Part shown: piece after piece, positions 1 to 10,196 of the stretch
How the letters are laid out: each line of letters begins with the position of its first letter
Numbering within the stretch: the stretch's first letter is position 1
Source of the DNA: Filosporella fistucella
Taxonomy: Eukaryota; Ascomycota; Leotiomycetes; Helotiales
Direction of reading: 5' to 3'
DNA: 64,000 nucleotides
Assembly (NCBI GenBank): GCA_030077755.1
Contig: JAQJZZ010000015.1
Span: 186,001-250,000 of the forward strand
Program-made: the position numbers and the translations under genes
The notes under the pieces: model-generated
Seen by the model: the letters and a program-made list of their open reading frames with translations, nothing else
Told to the model about the DNA's origin: nothing
Databases searched by the model: none

Positions 1-49
1 TGTCAGTTTGCAGGGCTTTCAATTATTACTGGAATAGCGTGGCTCATAC

Positions 50-232
50 CAGCTGAAAGTAAGATAACTTGTTGATTGGGATCCAATAAAGGGATCTGTT
101 TTTCGATAACGTCGGCTACAACTGCGCCAGAACAAGATTGGAACTGAAACTTGCGGGTTGCTGGATCACCCAGCCGTCCGTCATTGTTGATAAGATAGGG
201 ATACGCATGATCATAACGACTGCAAGCCCAAG
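50..232 (-). CDS. SGNH/GDSL-type secreted hydrolase, partial exon at window edge
   Basis: On the minus strand this stretch reads CSRYDHAYPYLINNDG..., then LGDP..FQFQSCSGAVVADV and ends ...QVILLSAG. This resembles the middle of fungal GDSL/SGNH lipase-esterases, where a Cys-bearing SC.GA block precedes a GGND oxyanion motif. A GTATGA donor at 49-48 follows SAG in the right phase for GGND to continue in the next exon, outside the window. The amino-terminal GDS block is not visible: the F-box gene on the same strand ends only about 7 bp upstream. The upstream border is therefore approximate, and the piece may be a 5'-truncated relic or an exon whose partner I could not place. The family call rests on motif resemblance only. 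Confidence 0.5.
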
Positions 233-238
233 CTACTT

Positions 239-1726
239 CTAAAGGCCGTCGTCGGAGTAGGCAAATTTTGGGCCCTCCTGTAATAGACTTTCGACTCTAA
301 GCTCTATACCGTAGTCATGGCACAGCTGTGAAAGCTCTTCCTTCATGGCAGGACTCCACTCCTTGACCACCTCCTTCAGCTCGAGTGTATGCAGCACTAG
401 CGTTGAATTTGCACATTTGAGATTAAAAACCCTGTAAGAAATAGACAAATAAGCAATGACCATATCGGATATTTTCCAGCAAAGAGTCAAATAGGTATTT
501 AGAGAATCCTCGGATATTTAGACAAGAAATGTTCGACTCTCTTGAACGTACCATCGCTTTATAGCGGATGAAACCACTGTGTCCTCAAATTCTGGCTCCC
601 AGGGCCACTCGAGCAGTACATCATCCGTTAATGTCCAGATTTCGAGGTTTCGAGGTATCACATCCTTAAATGCGATAGCCTTGTGGGCATCGAATTCGCC
701 GGTCAAGAACAATAAAGGAATTTGGAGGGTTTTCAAGCAGCCCAAAGCCACAATGTCTTTCAGCGTGCCTTGAAAATCGAGGAAATTATATTCGTGTTCT
801 GCTTCGATAGAACACCTGCCAGTGATGACTAGCTCCTCTAGTGTTTCGCGCACGTGCTCTAGAGCGCGGCTAATGTCATCGAGGCTGATGAAGACTGATC
901 CTTCTTCTGGTCTCCCTAAATCAACTCCAGATCGGTAGTACCAATTATATTGGAGCTTTCTAAGTGCTGGTGTCTTTGAGAGCAGGTAGCCAAGATGTTT
1001 CGGTTCAATGGCAGTCAAGTTGAGTGTTGTCAGTACTGAAGAAGCAGGCGCTTGCATTAGCCATTCTCCCCAATATGCTGGCATGGATGAAATCAGTGCG
1101 AAATTTTGAATTACTGGCAGGTAGAAGAACGGCAACAAATCTGTATTTCTGACTTGGTCTGAGCTTCGACCCCGCCTACCACTGTAGTTTATACTCAATT
1201 CTTGCAAATGCTGAAAAGTCGGCAGCTCATGATCAATTTGTTTGAAAAGCGCCGCATATAATAGCTCTCGTAAGAGCCCAGTATTGTATGAAAACATCGG
1301 ACCGAAAACAAAATGCTTGATATGGTGTAACTGGGACAATAGAAGTGTGGTAAGGGCATCCATTACCCCATGGGAAAGCTCTTCCTTCCACTTGAGCGCA
1401 AAATCTACTTTGGTCTGCTCCACGACCCTCACTGCATCATCGAAATCCAATGCAGAGATATCGATTCTGGGAAGTGCTCCTGATGCTGTTGCGTATGGGG
1501 TGAAAGACTCCCCTAGCAGTGATAGGCTTTGGACATGTGCTGCTAGCTCTGGTCTGCGTAAAATAGTGCGGATGAAGGCTGTAATAGGAGGTGGCCGATC
1601 TTTCAGCCATGTCCATTCAATACTCGAGTATAGTAATGGCTCGCAACTTGCGCGTGACGCTTTGCTGACAAGAGAGAGGGCATGGAGCTCAGGCGGCGAG
1701 AGTAGTTCCAGCACAGGCATTAACAT
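239..1726 (-). CDS. F-box-like protein
   Basis: Two exons, 1726-552 and 431-239, joined across an intron at 551-432 (GTACGT donor, TTACAG acceptor), give 455 residues. The amino terminus MLMPVLELLSPPELHALSLVSK is followed by an LLYSSIEW-type segment. This is the usual fungal F-box layout, in which the box binds Skp1 of an SCF ubiquitin ligase and the rest selects substrate. The remaining protein is leucine-rich without a clear repeat. The frame is open slightly upstream (to 1765) but holds no earlier ATG, so the ATG at 1726 was chosen; a short upstream exon is possible. Substrate unknown. Confidence 0.75.
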
Positions 1727-1765
1727 ATCGCCTAGCAAATCCCATAGTGAGCATCTTGGAAATCT

Positions 1766-2427
1766 CTACGTGTTTTCGTAAGTATATTGTAAGTGTCCGT
1801 TAGGGTGTGCCCCCACTTACCTGCCATAATGTTTGCGACGCCATGACTGTAAAAGATCAATCGATATGATTGCGTGTGTCGAGTGCGTGCAGAGTCGGGA
1901 GCGGTGGTTGTGGCTGTGGTTGTGTTGATGGTAAACGCCTAATACCTGTGTGTGCTTACTAGGTATACCATAAAGTAGAACTATTCTGGAAAACTTGTCA
2001 GGAACCGGTACGAGCCGCAACCTTGAGAAGCCTCAAAGCTTTGTATAGTGCCAAGGACGCTTCGAAGGTTTACAGTAGATTTATTTAGGTACCTACTATA
2101 AGCAGCTAGCGCACTTGGCTGCTTACTAGTACTACCTACAGGGTGAAATAAATGTCAAATGTCACGCGATTGCCACCTCTATCACGGTACTTTCGGGGCA
2201 GACTCATGAATCAAGTGTCTCCATGCGAAAAGTTCGTCCTGGTATTGGCCTTACCCTTTAACATCATTCCACCCTATACGTAGTAAGCGCCGGAAGCAGG
2301 TGATTCTCACTGGGACTCGTGGCGTGTAATTTACGCTTGATTTTAATATAATGTATAGGACCTAATAGTTGTCAGACATCGCCCCTTAGATTACCCAATT
2401 ATAAGGCAAGTTAAGGAGATCTGAGTA
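1766..2427. other. Intergenic region
   Basis: This is the upstream region of the F-box gene. I see only short ORFs without family features, and no tRNA or repeat array. Confidence 0.5.
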
Positions 2428-2445
2428 GGTGATTGGTCAGACCAC
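2428..2445 (+). repeat. 18-bp repeat GGTGATTGGTCAGACCAC, copy 1
   Basis: The identical 18 bases occur at 37815-37832. Each copy contains the interrupted palindrome TGGTC-A-GACCA. Each is preceded at 15-25 bp by GTTAAG and CTGA, and followed by TTTCCAT. Both copies lie in gene-free DNA next to AT-rich sequence, which suggests the end of a dispersed element. No complete element could be delimited. Confidence 0.55.
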
Positions 2446-2454
2446 TCGGATTTC

Positions 2455-2745
2455 CATTAAAAAATAAACGTTTTTTGATTTTGTTAATAATTTTTTAGCC
2501 CTACCTTATTCCCCTTTTATTACAAACCTTTAATTTATTATCTTTATATTTTTCAATTATATAATATAAATTGCTCAAATTATATACTAAAATTAAGTAA
2601 AAGTATAAAATTTAAATATAATTATTAATGTTATATTAATATTATAAAACTTATTATTTAAATAAGAAATAATTTTTTTTTTTTTTAATTAACTTCCTAT
2701 TTTATTCTTAGCTAACAATAAGTTTTTTATTCTTATCCTTAGCTA
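2455..2745. repeat. AT-rich island, possibly RIP-degraded
   Basis: Very A+T-rich, TpA-rich sequence with long T and A runs and no ORF. It contrasts sharply with its roughly 45% GC neighbours. In Pezizomycotina such islands are commonly relics of transposons mutated by repeat-induced point mutation. No coding remnant was recognised here. Confidence 0.5.
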
Positions 2746-3478
2746 AAACTTCGTGGAAATCAAATTACAGCTCCGAATCGTTCATTTGTTTCGGTTTAGG
2801 AACAGCGGATATGGAGAGTGTGTCATTGTATGTGTTGTGTCAAGTTTGACTATCATTATGTTTTTTTGGGTGTGCCTCTGAGACTTGACACAGCGGTACA
2901 ACTACCTTAAGAGCCTGATTGATGGTAAGTGTGATTATTGAAGGCGCGCTGAGTCAGATCACTTCTATTTTCCCAAGACTTAAGATACTGAACCTACAAT
3001 CGCATTTCGAAGAAGCCTTTTCGTGCCGATTCTAATCAAGAGCACGGCCAATTCAAATTTTTGTTTCACATCCTTCTTATCCTTCCACCACCTGCTACTA
3101 TAATACACCCTCATAGTTTCTATGTAAACATCTATCTCTCCTACCAGTCTTAACCCTAATGCAATAGCTAGTCATTGTTATTCTCATTCACACAACAGGT
3201 ATTATCTTCTTTTTTAGTTTGGGAGCCTTGTTCTTTAAAGAGGAAGTGGAACATCTCGGCTCCCTTCCACCGACCAATCTGCGAATTCGCCTTGACAGAC
3301 AACCGATCAAGCATCGAGGTGGAGAGGTCTTGTCGTAGTGATTTTATCTCTTCGACTCAGAGAGTACCATCCGAGAAATGGGAGAACGTGGGCGTGGAGA
3401 ATTTTGGATTTGACTTTGAAACCCCTTCTTCACATCTCAGCCACCCACGTATGATCAATGCGCAGTCTGAGCTACTCC
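2746..3478. other. Intergenic region
   Basis: Gene-free on inspection. The ORF at 3175-3543 (+) has no recognisable composition or domain and overlaps the 3' end of the 2EXR gene, so it is treated as chance. Confidence 0.4.
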
Positions 3479-4324
3479 TCATACTCTCACCGAAAACAGC
3501 ACACGGTTATCGTGACTGTATTCCTCATCAAAAAAATCCGTGATCATTAATTTCAAGCGAGGACGACTGCACATTTTTCTTCCTATCTTCATGCAAAGTA
3601 TTCGTTCATCAAATCCCAACCATCTAGGGATATCGATATCACGGCTACATCGCAAAGTCTGTGGCAGACTGATTTGGATTCCCATCTCATGGAAATCGCC
3701 AGCTGTTTGGGGAGAGCGTTGAGGTCCTCTTTCCTTAGCGTTAAGTATGGACGGTTCCAGGAGGAGTGTGACCTTTTGGATATTGGGAAATGATTCACCA
3801 ATTCGGTCGAATATCTGTAGCATCTCCTCGGTTGTACGGCAAGAGATAGCTATGCTCTTGACAGCGATGGAAGATAGAATTTCAACGCAAATCTTGAAAT
3901 GTGCTTCTCCTCGACCAAGATAAAATATAGTTGTTGATATATCAATCCCCTTCTCTGTAATGAATGAGTTTTTGCCGAGATTGAAGGTAATATCTGACTG
4001 TGGCCTCGTTCGGTTCAAGGCATACCAAGACTCTTTGCAAGCTCGAGCGGGAGGTGCAGATATAATTGGGCGGTAAGAAAGCTGTTCCACTGTTGCTGAA
4101 GTGCGCTGGAAGCCGATCACGAGGCACCGAATTGGAACTGGTGTCAAGTATTCTGGAAATGCAAGCTCCCAGATCGTGATACGAAGCTCGGAGGGCAAGA
4201 ACTGGAAGAGGGGAAATGTCTCGTTGTTTGAAATTCTAGTATCTTTGAGACGTTCTCCCAATACAGCAATGCTGGAATCACATCCTTCCTTTGAGCGATT
4301 GGGGTCTGAATTTGGCCTTTCCAT
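3479..4324 (-). CDS. 2EXR-domain protein
   Basis: A single exon of 281 residues. Around residues 35-60 the segment FPLFQFLPSELRITIWELAF matches the 2EXR motif (F..LP.ELR..IW..A), a module found in large numbers in fungal genomes, with unknown biochemical function. The frame is open further upstream, but its first codons are TTG, and the first ATG is at 4324. The rest has alternating strand-helix character and no catalytic motif. Confidence 0.75.
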   Translation of the reverse strand: MERPNSDPNRSKEGCDSSIAVLGERLKDTRISNNETFPLFQFLPSELRITIWELAFPEYLTPVPIRCLVIGFQRTSATVEQLSYRPIISAPPARACKESWYALNRTRPQSDITFNLGKNSFITEKGIDISTTIFYLGRGEAHFKICVEILSSIAVKSIAISCRTTEEMLQIFDRIGESFPNIQKVTLLLEPSILNAKERGPQRSPQTAGDFHEMGIQISLPQTLRCSRDIDIPRWLGFDERILCMKIGRKMCSRPRLKLMITDFFDEEYSHDNRVLFSVRV

Positions 4325-5431
4325 TGTAATGACGCAGCTAGCTGCGATAAATCTAGCAGGCAGAAAAGTCAATACAGAAAAAAGGGGTCGAAGGGATAGC
4401 GCGAATAATGTGATCAAAGCTCCTTTTGTAAAAACGCAAGCTAGAATTCAAGGGATGACAGATGACCAGCTGTCTTTATGAGTCAGCCTACATAGATACA
4501 GCTTGGAAACCGACTGCCTAATATCGAATCATTCAGGGATCCAAATCAACCATGCTTTGCCATTCAATTCCGTCTACTTTACCTATCCTCATCACAATCA
4601 CATGATTCTCTCCCCTTCCCAAACCCAGGAACGAGATATGGAGCCGAGATATTAGGGTCGAACATGTTCGCTGCAAGTCAGTTGAAGATATGGAACACTG
4701 ACATGCGAATCGTCGTCATCGTACCTCTGGCTCTCGCTTCCGAGCTCATATGGGCCGTGCTATTACTGCGGAGCACGTGTTAGGCTTCCGGTTTCCTCGC
4801 ACACCAGCCTCCTCTTATCACCAGCAACCCCTCTATTTACCTGGAGTAATCCTTCAGGAGGAAGAATATCAATCAACTAAAAGTGCTTACTCCGTGACGA
4901 TGTAATCGTATCGATTCCCAGCCTCCCAACTATTCACGTTCTGAAACAATGCTATTTTGCACTCCCATCTAATCTCAGACTTTCTCTGTATTCAGATTCC
5001 GGGCGCATATCCGCATTGCAGAAACCTGCACCGAAGAGAGAGGCTTGCATGGGGCACGGTCGAACCTGGAAGGAACATGACAACCTGATGGTCTTCTTCT
5101 TTCACAATCACTCCTTCCTGTTCATCCACCCTCATACCACACGTCACTCATCCAATATTTCTTGACGATCGTTTCAATTCAATTCTATCTATACCATCTT
5201 CAATTCCTATACATTCCTGAATAAGTTAAGAAATCATCGATTGCGATACAACAGCCTTCCCAGCCCTGTCTTATCGCTGCGTTTCAAGCTCGGACCGAGA
5301 AAGCCTATCTCTTACCCACTTTCTACAAGTCTCGTCGAGTAAACAAGACATTCCATCTTGCGCATCAAAGTCAATCGCATCGCAAGAATCGAAAGATTTA
5401 TCCCAGTGCCTCGAGGCATTCCCTCGTCGGA
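4325..5431. other. Divergent intergenic region
   Basis: This spans the starts of the 2EXR gene (minus) and the small membrane-protein gene (plus). CT-rich tracts lie upstream of 5432, as is usual for fungal promoters. No other feature was seen. Confidence 0.5.
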
Positions 5432-6082
5432 ATGGCTCCAATACCTATTCCCAACATCGCGAAACTCCATCTGCGATCTCTTCGTCCCCTCTCCTCCCTC
5501 GAAACCCGAGCACCTACGCGCATACTACACCTTTTCTCACGACAATCCAATAATGCTATAATACCGACAACATATGGCAGCATAAACAGTGGTCCTGCGC
5601 CAGGCACAGTCGTAGGAATTGTTCTCGGATCTGTTGGAGGATTCCTACTCCTCTTATGGCTCATATACACTTGTCTCAATTTCGGGAATATGTCTTCTCG
5701 GTCTTCATTTACGGAAAGTGTTGTTGTACGCGATAGACGGAAATCGCATCACGGTTCCACGAGAAGTAGGAGAGTGAGTGAGACTGTGGAAGTAAGGAGA
5801 GACAGGAGTCCAGTGCGAATTGTGAGAGATCCGCCTGTAATCATCAGGGAACCGGAACGCGTGGAAAGAGTCATTGTGGAGGAGAGGAGAGAGGACAGGA
5901 GGGAAAGAAGTAGAGCGGGGAGTGATGAGGTGGTTGTTATTGAAGAACATGATCCGCCGAGAAGAAAGAAGAGCGTCAGGGAACGAGAAGAGAGGGAGAG
6001 GAGGGAGAGTGGATATAGGACTGTGGATCCGATGGCTTATGGAGGTGCAGTTGGGGGAAGGAAGAGTGGGAGTAGGAGGTAG
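5432..6082 (+). CDS. Small single-pass membrane protein with charged tail
   Basis: A single exon of 216 residues. A Gly-rich hydrophobic segment at about residues 58-82 (GTVVGIVLGSVGGFLLLLWL) is the only membrane span. It is followed by a highly charged tail: SVVVRDRRKS, repeated R-S/V-R-D/E stretches, RVERVIVEERRE and a basic carboxyl end. I recall proteins of this layout as widespread conserved hypotheticals in Pezizomycotina. The tail is probably cytoplasmic and disordered. No enzyme domain. A start at 5358 in another frame gives no such features. Confidence 0.7.
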   Translation: MAPIPIPNIAKLHLRSLRPLSSLETRAPTRILHLFSRQSNNAIIPTTYGSINSGPAPGTVVGIVLGSVGGFLLLLWLIYTCLNFGNMSSRSSFTESVVVRDRRKSHHGSTRSRRVSETVEVRRDRSPVRIVRDPPVIIREPERVERVIVEERREDRRERSRAGSDEVVVIEEHDPPRRKKSVREREERERRESGYRTVDPMAYGGAVGGRKSGSRR

Positions 6083-7002
6083 ATGGTGGGGATAGGTTTG
6101 GTGGATAGGCGCATATCTGGGACGAAGTATCGGGTTACGGGCATATGGACATGATCAGATCAGGAACATGGGGTGGTACAGGAGTGAATATACGAGCATA
6201 CGGCAAGGAGAAACTACAGGACTGGAGGAGGTATGGACAAGGCGCGGTAAAAAGTGAAGCAGTCGCATTTACATTTACAAGTCCTGATTTTTGGTCGGCG
6301 AATATCCTTCTGCGTTGCACTTTATAGGACGATGAACGATATATTTGCTGTCAGAGGGGCTGTGGATAACTGGCATACTTGTACGATCTTAGCATAATTG
6401 AGTATTATTTTTGAGTTACTCCCTCTATTCTGTGTCACTAGAATCTCCCTATGCTAGAAAACCTCCACAGTTGGAGAGAGATAACGATGCTAGTTCAATC
6501 GTCAATGTCTATCTTCATGTCTTTTGGCTCCTGCCTCTGGTAGACCAGTATAATCCAAGCCATAATATTTTCTACACCAGATTTCCAAGTAGTGTTATGA
6601 CAATTACTAAATTCATCTCAACACAATTAATTGTCTCACGTTTGAACAGGGCTACACCAGTATCTAGTATATCATGTCACCTATTCTTCGTTTGACAATT
6701 AGGAGATGCTGGACAATAAAATGCCACCCAAAGCACGAGAAAGCTGTGAGAACTGTGACTATCATGTAACAGAACCAAGTATAGTCAATAAATAGGTATC
6801 TACAAGCGCCTAACTCCTTTTCCTAGCCAAAGCCCAGTGCAATTTGTCCCTTTCAAATTCATATCTGATAACTTCCTCCCTTTTGCTGATAACCACAATG
6901 AAACAATTTCAATTCAGTCCAACCAATGCCCTGGCATCTTTTGCGTTTACGATTTTCCATCCCCCAACCGTACGATTGGTACCCTCCAGCTGATGATCTC
7001 CC
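6083..7002. other. Intergenic region
   Basis: Convergent 3' ends of the membrane-protein and DUF2235 genes. Only short AT-rich ORFs; nothing assignable. Confidence 0.5.
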
Positions 7003-8982
7003 TCACGACTCCCAAATCTTTGCACACTTCGGACACGGTCTAATATCATCACTTTTTTTCTTGAAAGCCTTCACAACCGGTATCCTCTCCACCCACGAAG
7101 TCGCCTCATCCCCAGGCAACTGATGTGCTCTTCCCATCAACAACGGAAATGTCCTTGTAAACACCAAATTAGATTCTTCATCAATACTCAGCTCCAACTC
7201 GGTCGATTTCTCAGATACGGAATCCTGACTCGCAGCTGAGTTTGCGGGATTATCCTCCAAGTATTCAAATCTGAATGTCGCTTCTGGTTTCTTGCGGAGT
7301 GGGAGTTTATTCTTCCAGGTCTGATTTGCTTGTGCCTCTGTCTTGAGATGGTTTAAGATGTCATTCAGTCGATGCTGTTTTCCTTCCTGGTAGTCCTGAG
7401 CGAGTTTATGGAAAGGGGAGAGGATGGCAGAGATGGGTAATTGTGCCTCATAAGAAGCGTCTGGTCTTAACTTCGCTTGTAGACGATGGTGAAGTACTTC
7501 TGGAGAGACAGTCTCAGCAGAATTGCGAGCTTGTTTTACATTGACGTGAGCGCACAGGATGTGTTTAGCCCATTTCTCGATAATCTCGCCTTCGAATTTA
7601 TTGCCCTTGGAAATTTTCTCTGTGTAATCCGCAGGAGGAGCGTCACTTAGGAGAGGGGGTTTCGTCGGTGTTTCTCCTGGATTTGATTCCGGGGCGAACT
7701 TCTTGTATTTGGTTATTCCTAGATGGCCGAAGATTCGAACACTGTAGTGGATTGTGCTTATGCCTGGTGTTGGACGACGGGATCCATACCCTCCGGCTCG
7801 AGTCAAGATAGTAGTGAAAGAATCTTCAGAACGTACTGTGCAAAATTAGCATAAATATGGTGTGGGCTTTGACATTATACTTACAAAGGCTCTTCGATAT
7901 GGGAGCTTTTGCAGTCACTCTGCAAGGCTTCAAAAGTCCGGCAATCTCAGGAATGCTCTCATCAACATCATCACTTGGTGAAGGTTTAGACCACGATCTC
8001 GTAGTTGTAATGGCCCAGAGGTTGTCGTTGTTGAAATGGATTTTATCTGTCAGCTGTCCAATAACCCAAGCCAAAGTGATATTGGCAAGATCCATGCATT
8101 TTGCACCACCACCTACGTCCGAATGGCCCCCTGCAAACCAACATTGAGATAATACTTGATTAGAACCTTGCTCCGGTGGTTTCCATTCCATAGGCTTGAA
8201 CAAATTCCTCTTCTCTCCCAACGCAAGTGCCTGGACAGCAAACTTGATATTCTTCGGTATAATTTCGTTGACAGTCCCATACTTGCGTCCAAAAGGTTGA
8301 AAAGCAGCGCGTACAGTGTCCCAAACGGCACACGCTTCGATCTGAACATCCCGCACCAGCTCTCCCCAATCTTTCAGTTCTTCGCATCTCTTGTCCAGAT
8401 CAGCGCGTCCAGCAGCATAGTTAGAAGCTCCAGGAATGAGGTGTCGCCACATCTCAAAGAGCTTAGGAAGATGGCGAAGTCCACTTTTGGTCAATAGTCC
8501 GACCTCTTGAATGAATTGTGCTACGCATCTTACTGTAAAAGCACCTCTGGAGAAACCAACTAGGACTATCTCATCTTTTGCGCTTGACCAGTTGAGACAG
8601 ATAAAACTATAAGCTGAACGAATACCTTTCGCAAGTCCTACAACGATTCAGCATTATTGCACGTGTGGCAGGTAACCATCAACTTACCTCGCCCCGTCAA
8701 GGCATCCAAATTATTTGCAGTCCAGCCTGTACCGGTCCCAACACCAGGCTGATAATGTACGATTTGGAGAAAGTTTCTAGCTCTTGACTGATCTTCTCCC
8801 TTTGGTTTCCAATCATCTACATCACTTATGCATCTTGCTATCTTCGCCACGTTCGTCAGAGGTTGTCCTCCTACGTCGCCTGCATTCCAAGTGCCATCGC
8901 AACAGACTATCAGGCGTTTGTTTGGGAAGAATTGTTTCTGTGCTAAAGACGATTTAGGGTGGTCGAACGTGCGGTCGCCCAT
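7003..8982 (-). CDS. DUF2235 alpha/beta-hydrolase-like protein
   Basis: Three exons (8982-8688, 8637-7885, 7835-7003), with introns of 50 and 49 bp, encode 626 residues. Near residue 24 it reads RLIVCCDGTWN, the DUF2235 hallmark. LVGFSRGAFTVR spans about residues 124-135, with the nucleophile-elbow Ser at 128, and GGHSDVGGG carries the conserved Asp. DUF2235 is the fold of bacterial Tle1 phospholipase effectors; the substrates of the fungal proteins are largely unknown. The carboxyl third is charged and ends in a CPKC segment. The gene is head-to-head with HET gene 1, about 1.2 kb away. The first intron (8687-8638) and second intron (7884-7836) both have clean GTAAG donors. Confidence 0.85.
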
Positions 8983-10196
8983 CTTGAATTATAGTCGAGT
9001 TAGATACCCAGGCGTGGCGGGTAATCGTTGTGGTTTATGCATGTATTGACTCGGGAGATCACAGTGTGGGTTCATGAAATTGTGAACAAATGGTAAGGGT
9101 GGCTCCTGCTCTCGAAACCTTCTGCGAGTGTCCGAACAATCGAGTCTAATTGTTTGGAAGTGACAAGGAGAATTAGTTCCCGTTATATGTTCCAGTTCAC
9201 TTCTGCCGCAAGCCCCTGATAAATAGTTTGGAGAACGGGGGTTTAAGATGAGACGCGCTGCCACGGGTTGGCGCTGACAAAATTAGATTATTATTACCTA
9301 CTCGGGCTGTTAGGGGCTGAGGCTGAGGGTGAAACGGGTCTGCTGCCACCCCAATGCCCTGTCTGCTGCGCCAAAAATGCCTTCATTTGTACTCCCTAAA
9401 GCTTGTGCCGACCACTCAAGAACAACTGTGCATTGCGCATCTCTAGACTAGACGGCTAATACGGCTACGGCTCCACAGGCGGGAGCTGCCGTCAGCGTTC
9501 CAAATGTGTCTTTATCGCAGCGGTTATGCAGCTTATGGATGGGAATCTCTTGGGAATTTCATGATGACTCAAGAGCAATTGTTTCAGCGACAGGGCTGAG
9601 ATGGTGCCTACAGCGGCTGACGATGTGGGTGGCATTGCGGGGTCAGAGGTGTCTCACTCGAAAATTGTATCCGTGACACCTCAAGCTTGAGGGTTTTTAT
9701 TCCGAACGAAGTCTCTTGACTATGGAGGTGTAGGGGGAAAACGTTCAATTGGGAGAAGTTGAAATGCCCTCCTGTATTGGATACGTCGAACATTCACATT
9801 CGTGCACGGTCTCAGCTGAACTTTACGTTGCAGAAAAGATGCAATCGAAAGGTTCCAGGCCTGACTTTCCAGTCTAGTTACTGCATCCACACACAAGGTT
9901 TATCAGTGCGGAACTATAGACACGGGAAGAGTTGTTCCAATAAGCTTCCATTGGAGTAGGGAGACATTTGCTATTGATCTCCGCCATGAACAACCAATAC
10001 CGCAACCAGTTTCCAATTCCTCCCCTTTGACGATCAATTCAAACAGCCAAATATTCTGTATTCAATCCCATATTCTCTTGTAATCCCGTTTTCTCAAGCC
10101 TGTGGCATTTTCTCGTCACTTCTAATAGTAAATCTCCCCTGCTTCGTGGTCTCTGGGTCAGTCTAAGCTGCAGCCATAATTGCTTGTCCTGCTGCA
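8983..10196. other. Divergent intergenic region, DUF2235 / HET
   Basis: About 1.2 kb separating two divergently transcribed genes. CT-rich tracts precede the HET start. No coding segment was recognised. Confidence 0.5.

Noticed and set aside
3175..3543. 122-codon ORF on the plus strand upstream of the 2EXR 3' end
   Set aside because: No domain-like composition, and it overlaps the end of a supported gene.
8128..8160. Possible intron in the DUF2235 gene (TTTGCAG before GGGGCC)
   Set aside because: The uninterrupted frame gives CWFAGGHSDVGGG, the expected family motif, so no intron is needed.
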